From NCBI GenBank assembly GCA_937894535.1, contig CALBHI010000363.1, positions 1 through 5,253 of the forward strand: DNA of 5,253 bases, given 5' to 3'. The stretch's first letter is position 1; every line of letters starts with the position of its first letter. The notes under the pieces were generated by a model. That model had not been told where the DNA came from. It did no database searches and worked only from the letters and a program-made list of their open reading frames with translations. Source of the DNA: an uncultured Verrucomicrobiota bacterium (GTDB taxonomy: Bacteria > Verrucomicrobiota > Kiritimatiellia > CAIVKH01). The translations under genes and the position numbers were made by a program. Shown piece by piece: positions 1 to 5,253 of this stretch.

Positions 1-1
1 G

Positions 2-928
2 TTCTCCATCCGCCGCGGCGAAGTATTCGGCTTGCTCGGCCCCAACGGCTCCGGCAAAAGCACCACCATCAAGATGCTGCTCGGCCTGCTGTTCCCGACC
101 CGCGGAACAATCCAGGTCCTCGGTCGCTCCCCGCGCGACGTGCAGATCAAACGCCGCATCGGCTACCTCCCCGAGGAATCGTATCTCTACAGTTACCTGA
201 CCTCGTGGGAAACCCTCGACTTCTACGGCCGCCTGTTCGACCTCGGCCCCGCCGAGCGCCGCGCCCGCACCGAACAACTGCTGGACATGATCGGCCTCCG
301 CCACGCCCGCAACCGCGTGGTCGGCGAATTCTCGAAAGGCATGGCCCGCCGCATCGGCCTCGCCCAAGCCCTGATCAACGATCCCGACTTCATCATCCTC
401 GATGAACCGACCTCCGGCCTCGACCCCATCGGTTGCCGCCAGATCAAGGACCTGATCCTGACCCTCGCCCAACGCGGCAAGACCATTCTGATGACCTCGC
501 ACCTGCTGGCCGACGTCGAGGACGTTTGCGACCGCGTGGCCATCCTCTACAACGGCCGTGTCCAGGCCCAGGGTACCATCGATGGCCTGCTGCAGGAGGC
601 AGAACGATTCCGCCTGACCCTGCCCCACGGCGTGACCCGCACCCAGGCCGAACACCTCGCCGCCGAGGCCACCCGCCTCACCGGCACCCCGCCCGAACTC
701 GACCACCCCCGCCGCGATCTCGAACAGTTTTTCCTTCAGGTCGTGGAAAACGCCCGTGCCGCCGCCTCCTCGTCCTCCGGCGTCGGCTCCGATCACGGTG
801 TCGCCTCCTACCTCCGCCCCTCCGACACCGCAACACCCCCATCCGTAACGCCTGCCGCCCAAGCCTCCCGCCCCGAAGACGTTGACCAAGCCCTCGCCTC
901 GCTGGTTCGCCGCGATCCGCCGGAATAA
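2..928 (+). CDS. ABC transporter ATP-binding protein, ABC-2 exporter type (5' partial)
   Basis: This is the nucleotide-binding subunit of an ABC exporter; it hydrolyses ATP at the cytoplasmic face to drive the membrane permease encoded next. The reading frame is open to the left edge, so the true start lies outside; about 30-35 N-terminal residues are probably missing. The TTG at 32 lies inside the fold (GLLGPNGSGKST) and is not a start. Visible motifs, numbered from base 2: Walker A GPNGSGKST (13-21), a Q-loop region GYLPEES (54-60) with Glu where many families have Gln, signature FSKGM (110-114) in place of LSGGQ, Walker B FIILDEP (130-136), D-loop SGLDP, and switch His in MTSHLL (His167). 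The FSKGM form and the DLEQFFLQVVE ending (around 239-249) are typical of ATPases paired with ABC-2 permeases. A Ser/Ala/Pro-rich tail of about 60 residues follows that normal end. The stop is 6 bp before the permease. The cargo cannot be told from sequence. Confidence 0.95.
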   Translation, partial: FSIRRGEVFGLLGPNGSGKSTTIKMLLGLLFPTRGTIQVLGRSPRDVQIKRRIGYLPEESYLYSYLTSWETLDFYGRLFDLGPAERRARTEQLLDMIGLRHARNRVVGEFSKGMARRIGLAQALINDPDFIILDEPTSGLDPIGCRQIKDLILTLAQRGKTILMTSHLLADVEDVCDRVAILYNGRVQAQGTIDGLLQEAERFRLTLPHGVTRTQAEHLAAEATRLTGTPPELDHPRRDLEQFFLQVVENARAAASSSSGVGSDHGVASYLRPSDTATPPSVTPAAQASRPEDVDQALASLVRRDPPE

Positions 929-934
929 CCGACC

Positions 935-2299
935 ATGCACGGCATTCTCGCCATCGCCCTGCTTTCGCTCCGCAGCGCCGTGCGCTCCCGCATGGTCGCC
1001 GTCCTCATGATGCTGCTCGTCAGCATCATGGCCCTGCTGCCCTGGATCATCAAAGGCGACGGTACCATCAGCGGCATCATTCACCTGCAGCTCGCCTACT
1101 CGCTCGGCCTCGCCACCACCGTCATCGCCATGGCCCTGCTCTGGGCCGGGAGCTTCGCCGTCTCTGCGGAAATACAGGACAAGACCATTCAGACCCTCGC
1201 CACCAAACCCGTCTCCAGCTTCCACCTCTGGGCCGGGAAATGGCTCGGCCTGAACCTGCTCGGCCTCCTCCTCCTCACCTTCTGCGGAGTTGTCACCTAC
1301 CTGTTGCTCCAGGTACAACTCCGGTCGGACCGTTGGACCCCGGACGATCTGGCCACCGTTCAGCGGCAACTCACCGCCCACGCCGAATTCACGCCCATCC
1401 TTCCCGACTTCGACGCCCAAGCCCGACGTGAACGTGCCGCAAGCCCTGCAGATTCCCGCGGCGATCACCGCTCCCTGGACGAACAACAGCAGCAACGCCG
1501 GCAATCCCTGATCGCCGCCTTCTTCACCGTGCGTCCCCTCGGCCGCAACCAATGGTCATTCCCGTCGATACCCACCCAGCAAACCGATGAGGCGTCGCTG
1601 ATCCTCCGTTTTCGCATCACCTCATCCATCATCGGACAGGAAAGCGTGACCGGACGCTGGATGATCGGCACCACGGAAAAACCCGACCAGCTCGTACTCA
1701 CCTCATCCCAGACACCGCGCGTCTGGAAGGAACTCCGCATTCCCTACCAGGCCGAGTGGGCCACCAAACCCATCCTGATCACCTACCTGAACGAGGATGC
1801 CAATGGCGGCACCATCCTGTTCGACCTTGATCAAGGCCTTACCCTGCTCGCCCCGGCCGATCCCTTTGCCATCAATTACCTCCGCGTCCTGCTCGTGAAC
1901 TACGCCCAACTTTCCTTCCTCACCGCCCTCGGTGTCACGGCCGGCTGCCTTTTTTCCCTCCCCGTCGCCGCCCTGCTCGGCATGTATATCCTCCTGCTCG
2001 TGCAGCTCGGTTCCTACATCCAGGGCATGGCCGCCAACGAATTTTCGCTGGCCAGCACCACCGGCCTTGAACGCACCGCCATCGACCTGATCCTCATTGC
2101 CATCTACAAAGGCCTCGCGTTCCTGCTCTCGCCCCTGGTGTCCGGAGACGAACTGACCCGGCTGGCCAATGGGTTGATCGTTCCCTGGTGGTCGGCCCTG
2201 CGCCACCTGATCCTGCAAGGCCTCGTGTATTCCCTGCTGCTTGGCGCCTTTTCCTCCTTCGCCCTGAACCGGCGCGAACTCGCGCTTCCACAAGCATGA
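935..2299 (+). CDS. ABC-2 type transporter permease with large internal non-membrane domain
   Basis: This 454-residue protein is the likely membrane partner of the preceding ATPase. Hydrophobic segments lie at about 20-40, 50-76, 103-127, 313-338, 340-362, 382-401 and 424-446. The stretch EIQDKTIQTLATKPVSSFHLWAGKW (two pieces, 79-91 and 92-103) between the second and third segments matches the coupling region usual in ABC-2 permeases. Residues about 130-310 form a hydrophilic insert between membrane segments 3 and 4. Its first part is charged and glutamine-rich (QQQQ at 184-187). Its second part (about 205-305) has alternating hydrophobic residues that suggest a beta-sandwich, ending in FDLDQGLTLLAP just before the membrane returns. 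By topology the insert is probably on the outer face of the inner membrane. The ATG at 935 follows the ATPase stop by 6 bp and has no strong ribosome binding site, which fits translational coupling. The stop overlaps the next start as ATGA. The substrate is unknown. Confidence 0.9.
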   Translation: MHGILAIALLSLRSAVRSRMVAVLMMLLVSIMALLPWIIKGDGTISGIIHLQLAYSLGLATTVIAMALLWAGSFAVSAEIQDKTIQTLATKPVSSFHLWAGKWLGLNLLGLLLLTFCGVVTYLLLQVQLRSDRWTPDDLATVQRQLTAHAEFTPILPDFDAQARRERAASPADSRGDHRSLDEQQQQRRQSLIAAFFTVRPLGRNQWSFPSIPTQQTDEASLILRFRITSSIIGQESVTGRWMIGTTEKPDQLVLTSSQTPRVWKELRIPYQAEWATKPILITYLNEDANGGTILFDLDQGLTLLAPADPFAINYLRVLLVNYAQLSFLTALGVTAGCLFSLPVAALLGMYILLLVQLGSYIQGMAANEFSLASTTGLERTAIDLILIAIYKGLAFLLSPLVSGDELTRLANGLIVPWWSALRHLILQGLVYSLLLGAFSSFALNRRELALPQA

Positions 2300-3633
2300 A
2301 CCCGCTACGCTCCATCGCCTGGTTGCTCCTGATCATGGCCGGCCTGACCGCCGCGACGCACCTCAACCGGATCCTGGTCGAGGACCGGCGCACCTACGGC
2401 ATCACCCAGGCCGATCCCGCCATCAACGCCCCCCCCCTCGTCGTCTTCACCACCGTCGCCCTCGGCGGATTCCGCGGCATCATCGCGGACATGCTCTGGA
2501 TGCGCTCCTCACGTCTCCAATACGAAGGGAAATACTTCGAACTGGTGCAACTGGCCGACTGGATCACCAAGCTCGAACCGCGCTTTACCGATGTCTGGGC
2601 CTACCACGCCTGGAATCTCACCTACAACATCAGCGTCCTGTTCTCCTCGCCCGAAGACCGCTGGCGCTGGGTCCGCCACGGCGTCACCCTGCTCCGCGAC
2701 GAAGGCCTCCGCTACAATCCGGATGAACCCCGCCTGCTCTTCGAACTCGGCTGGTTTTTCCAACACAAGATCGGCGGCGACACCGATGATGCCCATCTCT
2801 ACTACAAACAAGCCTGGGCAGCCGAAATGCAAACCCTGTTCGGCGGTGATCGGCCCGATTACGCACGCATTGCCCAAAATCCGATCATCCGGCAACAACT
2901 CATCGGTGACTACAAACTCGACCCCGCGATCATGCAACAGATCGAACGGGACCACGGCCCCCTCGACTGGCGCCTTCCCCAGGCCCACGCCGTCTACTGG
3001 GCAACCCTGAGCCAACGTGCCGGCGGTCCCATCGATGCCGGTTTTGCCAAACGGATGATCTACCAATCCATGACCGATGCCTTCCGGCGCGGCCTGCTCG
3101 TCACCGGGGAGCAAAATGACCGCTTCATCCTCGCGCCCCATCTCGAGCTGCTCCCCTTCGTGCTGAACGCCTACGAAACCGCGATCAACCATCCCGGCTC
3201 CCGCGTCGGGGCGGAATCCGGCCTCCGCTACTTCCTGCGAGAAACCGTCGTATTGCTCTACATGTATGGCCGCGCCGAGCAGGCACGCGGGCTGCTGCCC
3301 CGCCTTCGGGCCATCGACCCGGAAACCGACCCTTCGGCCACCCTCGAACAACTTGTTTTTTCCATCTACACCGGCCAAGGCGAACAACTTTCCACCGAAA
3401 CCGCCTACGCGTCGGTCGAATCAGCCCTGTACCAAAGCCTGCTGTGGCAGGCCATGGGCGATGCGGAAAAAGCCCGTGGTTACGATCAACTCGCCCGTTT
3501 GGTCTGGCAGCGCTACATGGCCCCACGCATGGACCGGCCTGACTTCAAACAACGGACCGGTCTGCCGCCCATCGAGGAAATCCGCGAAAGCGCGCGGCAA
3601 CGGATGGTTGAATCCCGCTCCGGACGGCCATAA
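2296..3633 (+). CDS. Membrane-anchored TPR-like helical protein of unknown function, ABC-operon associated
   Basis: This 445-residue protein has no function I can assign. The ATG at 2296 is chosen because it overlaps the permease stop (ATGA at 2296-2299) and begins a plausible signal anchor; the open frame runs further upstream to 2188, but that part lies inside the permease gene and reads as Pro/Arg-rich noise. A hydrophobic N-terminal segment covers about 7-20, and a second moderately hydrophobic stretch lies at about 46-68 (PLVVFTTVALGGFRGIIADM). The rest looks alpha-helical with tetratricopeptide-like spacing: YEGKYFELVQLADWITKLEP (77-95, then Arg-Phe), a Trp/Tyr-rich helix at 98-112, helices at 125-176, the distinctive LDWRLPQAHAVYWA (223-236), and C-terminal repeats at about 316-341 and 378-408. 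I recall similar proteins beside ABC-2 genes in Verrucomicrobiota and Planctomycetota; this is memory, not a search. It may be a scaffold or a periplasmic partner of the transporter. It ends directly at the shared terminator. Confidence 0.85.
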   Translation: MNPLRSIAWLLLIMAGLTAATHLNRILVEDRRTYGITQADPAINAPPLVVFTTVALGGFRGIIADMLWMRSSRLQYEGKYFELVQLADWITKLEPRFTDVWAYHAWNLTYNISVLFSSPEDRWRWVRHGVTLLRDEGLRYNPDEPRLLFELGWFFQHKIGGDTDDAHLYYKQAWAAEMQTLFGGDRPDYARIAQNPIIRQQLIGDYKLDPAIMQQIERDHGPLDWRLPQAHAVYWATLSQRAGGPIDAGFAKRMIYQSMTDAFRRGLLVTGEQNDRFILAPHLELLPFVLNAYETAINHPGSRVGAESGLRYFLRETVVLLYMYGRAEQARGLLPRLRAIDPETDPSATLEQLVFSIYTGQGEQLSTETAYASVESALYQSLLWQAMGDAEKARGYDQLARLVWQRYMAPRMDRPDFKQRTGLPPIEEIRESARQRMVESRSGRP

Positions 3634-3665
3634 AAAAAGCCCGGTCGTTTGACCGGGCTTTTTTT
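3632..3665. terminator. Bidirectional intrinsic terminator between convergent operons
   Basis: A perfect inverted repeat has 15-nt arms (3632-3646 and 3651-3665) around a GTTT loop. The GC core is GCCCGGTC / GACCGGGC, flanked by seven A on the left and seven T on the right, so a G/C hairpin followed by a U-tract forms in transcripts of either strand. The left A-run includes the last two bases of the TPR-like gene's TAA stop, and the aldolase stop lies 19 bp beyond the right arm. It therefore serves both converging operons. Confidence 0.95.
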
Positions 3666-3684
3666 GCTGATATCGGGCCGAGGA

Positions 3685-4719
3685 TTAATAGCGCGTAGCC
3701 ATCTCCGCGCACGAGATCGTCTTGATCTTGTCGGCATTGCCGGCCTGACCAAACGCGATCATGCGGTCCACGCAGACCTTCTTCATCGCTTCGCGCGCCG
3801 GCTTCATGTAGTCGCGCGGATCAAACTTCTCCGGCGACTCCGCAAACACCTTGCGGATCGCGCCGGTAATGGCCAAACGGTTGTCCGTGTCCACGTTGAT
3901 CTTGCGCACGCCATGCTTGATCCCGAGCTGGATTTCCTCGACCGGAACGCCCCAGGTCGGCTTCAACTGGCCGCCGTACTTGTTGATCACGTCCTGCAGG
4001 TACTGCTCCACCGAGGACGACCCGTGCATGACGATGTGCGTGTTCGGCAGCTTGGCGTGGATCTTCTTGATCGTATCCATGGCCAACACCGCGCCGTCGG
4101 GCTTGCGGGTGAACTTGTAGGCGCCATGGCTCGTGCCGATCGCCACCGCCAGAGCATCCACCTTGGTCGCTTCCACGAAGCGGACCGCTTCGTCTGGATC
4201 GGTCACCAGCTGCGAGTGGTCCAACTTGCCTTCGAAACCATGGCCGTCTTCCTTTTCACCCATGCCGGTTTCCAGAGAGCCCAGCACACCCAGTTCGCCT
4301 TCCACCGAGACACCGACCTTGTGGGCCATGTCCACGACAGCCTTGGTCACCGCGACATTGTAGTCGTAATCGCCCGGGGTCTTGCCGTCTTCCTTCAGCG
4401 AACCATCCATCATCACCGAGGTGAAGCCGTTATCGATCGCGCTCTTGCAGGTGGCCACGCTGTTGCCGTGGTCCAGATGCATCGCCACCGGGATGTTCGG
4501 ATACAACTCCGCCGCGGCCAGCATCAGGTGGCGCAGGTAATTGTCCTGGGAATAGGAACGGGCGCCACGGGAAGCTTGGATGATCACCGGGGAGTTGGTC
4601 TCCTTGGCGGCCTCCATGATCGACTGGATCTGCTCCATGTTGTTGACGTTGAAGGCGGCCAGGCCGTAATTGTTTTCGGCGGCATGATCGAGAAGAATAC
4701 GCATCGGAACCAAGGGCAT
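3685..4719 (-). CDS. fba: Fructose-1,6-bisphosphate aldolase, class II (zinc-dependent)
   Basis: This enzyme (EC 4.1.2.13) reversibly cleaves fructose-1,6-bisphosphate to dihydroxyacetone phosphate and glyceraldehyde-3-phosphate in cytoplasmic glycolysis and gluconeogenesis. The 344-residue protein is near the usual length of the class II subtype labelled 'Calvin cycle' (about 345-360); that label does not itself show CO2 fixation. The family N-terminus is present (LLDHAAENNYGLAAFNVNN). Expected catalytic and metal residues are visible: Asp83-His84 in HLDHGNS, Glu140/Glu142 in VEGELG, His198 in GTSHGAYKF, His232 in MHGSSS, and the phosphate-binding NVDTD (275-279). The stretch SLKEDGKTPGDYDYN (107-121) is the mobile-loop region. 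The protein looks intact. The ATG at 4719 has a strong ribosome binding site at good spacing. The gene lies 39 nt downstream of tRNA-Glu with no terminator or convincing promoter between, so it may be cotranscribed with the tRNA. Confidence 0.97.
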   Translation of the reverse strand: MPLVPMRILLDHAAENNYGLAAFNVNNMEQIQSIMEAAKETNSPVIIQASRGARSYSQDNYLRHLMLAAAELYPNIPVAMHLDHGNSVATCKSAIDNGFTSVMMDGSLKEDGKTPGDYDYNVAVTKAVVDMAHKVGVSVEGELGVLGSLETGMGEKEDGHGFEGKLDHSQLVTDPDEAVRFVEATKVDALAVAIGTSHGAYKFTRKPDGAVLAMDTIKKIHAKLPNTHIVMHGSSSVEQYLQDVINKYGGQLKPTWGVPVEEIQLGIKHGVRKINVDTDNRLAITGAIRKVFAESPEKFDPRDYMKPAREAMKKVCVDRMIAFGQAGNADKIKTISCAEMATRY

Positions 4720-4726
4720 AACGGAA

Positions 4727-4734
4727 CTCCTTCC
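4727..4734 (-). promoter_or_regulatory. Strong ribosome binding site of fba
   Basis: The minus strand reads GGAAGGAG ending 7 nt before the ATG at 4719, close to an ideal Shine-Dalgarno match. It fixes the aldolase start. The downstream genes of the ABC operon, in contrast, have no clear Shine-Dalgarno and seem to depend on coupling. Confidence 0.9.
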
Positions 4735-4758
4735 AGGTGTTATCGCTTAAACGGACAA

Positions 4759-4834
4759 TGGCGACCCCAACGGGATTCGAACCCGTGTTGCCAGGATGAA
4801 AACCTGAAGTCCTAGGCCTCTAGACGATGGGGTC
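4759..4834 (-). tRNA. tRNA-Glu (anticodon UUC), CCA end encoded
   Basis: The 76-nt gene on the minus strand folds as a full cloverleaf. The acceptor stem GACCCCA pairs perfectly with TGGGGTC, followed by discriminator G (4762) and genomically encoded CCA (4761-4759). The D-arm contains CGTCTAGAGGCCTAGGAC, close to other bacterial tRNA-Glu. The anticodon arm is TCAGG-TTTTCAT-CCTGG, placing TTC at the anticodon position, so it reads GAA/GAG codons. The T-arm is ACGGG-TTCGAAT-CCCGT. It lies between the 5S rRNA and fba on the same strand. Besides translation, tRNA-Glu supplies tetrapyrrole synthesis in bacteria that use the C5 pathway; nothing here shows whether this one does. Confidence 0.97.
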
Positions 4835-4852
4835 GTCGTTTGAAGGTGCGAG

Positions 4853-4880
4853 AATGTAGCAGAAAGCCCATGGCCCGCAA
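4853..4880 (-). promoter_or_regulatory. Predicted sigma-70-type promoter for tRNA-Glu (and probably fba)
   Basis: On the minus strand TTGCGG (4880-4875) is followed after 16 bp by TACATT (4858-4853), preceded by TG in the extended -10 position (TGCTACATT). Transcription would start near 4846, giving a leader of about 12 nt before the mature tRNA 5' end, a usual layout for a tRNA gene. The call rests on consensus match and position only. Confidence 0.55.
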
Positions 4881-4900
4881 CCATTATTCACCAACTTTTT

Positions 4901-4984
4901 CCGTTTCAGGAAAACCCCGATGGAAGACCGGCGTCTGATGTCCATCGCCGGGTTTCCCTCGTGGTGTCGGCCGCCGCGAAACGG
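4901..4984. repeat. Nested imperfect inverted repeat (large hairpin)
   Basis: Several complementary arms nest around one centre. An outer helix pairs CCGTTTC (4901-4907) with GAAACGG (4978-4984). Next, GGAAAACCC (4909-4917) pairs with GGGTTTCC (4950-4957) apart from one bulged A. Then CGATGGA (4918-4924) pairs perfectly with TCCATCG (4941-4947), and AGAC (4925-4928) with GTCT (4933-4936) across a CGGC loop. The inner part (4909-4957) is nearly continuous, with small bulges; the outer helix leaves about 20 unpaired bases on the right. Neither strand has a T-tract right after it, so it is not a standard intrinsic terminator. Its role is unknown. Confidence 0.7.
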
Positions 4985-4997
4985 CAGCTAACGGCAC

Positions 4998-5035
4998 AAA
5001 AAAGCCGTCCCGACCGCGGATGCGATCGGGACGGC
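4998..5035 (-). terminator. Intrinsic terminator of the 5S rRNA (rRNA operon)
   Basis: The minus strand has a 10-bp perfect stem, GCCGTCCCGA (5035-5026) with TCGGGACGGC (5013-5004), a 12-nt loop that can add three more pairs, and then six T (5003-4998). It lies 9 nt beyond the 5S 3' end and in the right orientation to end the rRNA transcript. It separates the rRNA transcript from the tRNA-fba unit. Confidence 0.93.
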
Positions 5036-5044
5036 GTAAAATAA

Positions 5045-5160
5045 TCCCGGCAACGTGCTACTCTCCCATGGCCAACACCATAGTACCATCGCCGCTGAGG
5101 AGCTTGACGGCCGTGTTCGGAAAGGGAACGGGTATTGCCTCCTCGCTATGGTCACCGGAA
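5045..5160 (-). rRNA. rrf: 5S ribosomal RNA
   Basis: This is the small RNA of the large ribosomal subunit. Read on the minus strand, it begins TTCCGGTGACCATAGCG and ends GTTGCCGGGA; the two ends pair as helix I (TTCCGG with CCGGGA, including one G-T pair). Hallmarks inside are CCTTTCCGAACACGG (loop C region, about 5111-5125), GCGGCGATGGTACT (5095-5082) and GGGAGAGTAG (5067-5058). The length of about 116 nt is normal. Ends are placed by pairing and may be off by a few bases. An intrinsic terminator follows at once, so this is the last gene of its transcript; the 23S gene presumably lies beyond the right edge. Confidence 0.95.
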
Positions 5161-5253
5161 AATCGGTTAGATCGTGACGGCCAGGTGTTCGCCAAGAACA
5201 CAACGGCCGCCAGAAATGTTAAAAAAAGTATTGCATACGTAAGGTAATCGTAG
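5161..5253 (-). other. Spacer upstream of 5S (probable 23S-5S internal spacer)
   Basis: No recognisable 23S 3' end and no plausible gene are seen in these 93 bp. The segment holds a seven-T run on the minus strand (5227-5221), a weak 4-bp hairpin beside it (5228-5238), and a clear stem-loop at 5178-5209. Its place just upstream of 5S suggests it is the transcribed 23S-5S spacer, which is inferred, since 23S is not in the window. Confidence 0.55.
5178..5209 (-). other. Stem-loop in the pre-5S spacer, possible rRNA processing site
   Basis: Pairing is CGGCC (5178-5182) with GGCCG (5205-5209) and GTGTTC (5185-5190) with GAACAC (5196-5201), with a small 2x3 internal loop and a 5-nt apical loop. 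It sits 18 nt upstream of the mature 5S end. Spacer stems of this kind are commonly cut during rRNA maturation; that role here is an inference. No T-tract follows, so it is not a terminator. Confidence 0.6.

Larger units (their letters stand above)
4835..4997 (-). other. Intergenic spacer between 5S terminator and tRNA-Glu, strongly structured
   Basis: This 163-bp spacer has no plausible coding sequence. It contains the predicted tRNA promoter (4853-4880) and, further upstream, a nested set of inverted repeats (4901-4984). I see no tRNA or ribosomal RNA remnant in it. Confidence 0.7.

Noticed and set aside
32..34. TTG at 32 as the start of the ATPase
   Set aside because: The frame is open to the left edge and encodes conserved fold residues (SIRRGEVFGL) before it, so the gene is simply cut by the window.
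433..885. Second + strand frame of 150 codons inside the ATPase gene
   Set aside because: It yields Pro/Arg/His-rich noise typical of an alternative frame in GC-rich coding DNA, while the ATPase frame has all ABC motifs.
2188..2295. Upstream extension of the TPR-like gene to the ATG at 2188
   Set aside because: These 36 codons overlap the end of the permease and read as Pro/Arg-rich sequence. The ATG at 2296 forms an ATGA overlap and starts a sensible membrane anchor.
2509..3387. Minus strand open frame of 292 codons opposite the TPR-like gene
   Set aside because: It is an antisense shadow in GC-rich DNA with Gly/Val/Glu-biased composition and no motif. The + strand gene is coupled to its operon and has coherent helical repeats.
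4720..4758. Separate promoter for fba between the tRNA and the start codon
   Set aside because: GATAAC-like sequence is present on the minus strand, but no -35 hexamer lies at proper spacing.
3649..4815. Long + strand open frame of 388 codons opposite fba, longer than fba itself
   Set aside because: It mirrors the codon bias of the conserved aldolase gene and gives a His/Arg/Leu-rich product with no recognisable domain. Its end (RPQRDSNPCCQDEN) is the typical false translation through an antisense tRNA. The aldolase frame has full catalytic motifs and a strong ribosome binding site.
5221..5238. Possible terminator from the seven-T run with the GTAT/ATAC hairpin
   Set aside because: The stem is only 4 bp and AT-rich, too weak for intrinsic termination, and termination here would cut off the 5S gene.
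4988..5247. Short open frames on both strands near the right end (4988-5203 minus and 5020-5247 plus)
   Set aside because: Both run across the 5S rRNA gene and its terminator and have no coding features.

Overview
This is a GC-rich bacterial window with two gene blocks converging on a shared terminator, plus an RNA-gene segment at the right end. The left block (+ strand) is three tightly packed genes. The first is an ABC transporter ATPase cut by the left edge. The second is an ABC-2 type permease with a large insert between its membrane segments. The third is a membrane-anchored, helical-repeat (TPR-like) protein of unknown function. The genes are separated by 6 bp and then overlap by 4 bp (ATGA), so they very probably form one operon and one membrane machine.

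The right block is all on the minus strand. In transcription order it holds a 23S-5S type spacer with a processing-like hairpin, a 5S rRNA gene with its own intrinsic terminator, a strongly structured 160-bp spacer, a plausible promoter, tRNA-Glu(UUC) with an encoded CCA end, and a class II fructose-1,6-bisphosphate aldolase gene. No terminator is visible between the tRNA and the aldolase, only 39 nt apart, so the aldolase mRNA may carry the tRNA in its leader. A perfect 15-bp inverted repeat between the two converging operons can terminate transcription both ways.

The organism is most likely a member of the PVC group (Verrucomicrobiota, Kiritimatiellota or Planctomycetota). This is inferred from the ATPase / insert-bearing permease / TPR-like protein trio, which resembles what I recall from those phyla, and from the high GC content. 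I could not test it by search. No mobile element, CRISPR array or phage gene is visible. The least understood part is the ABC / TPR-like operon. The most unusual layout is the tRNA-Glu-aldolase arrangement with the folded spacer upstream of it.
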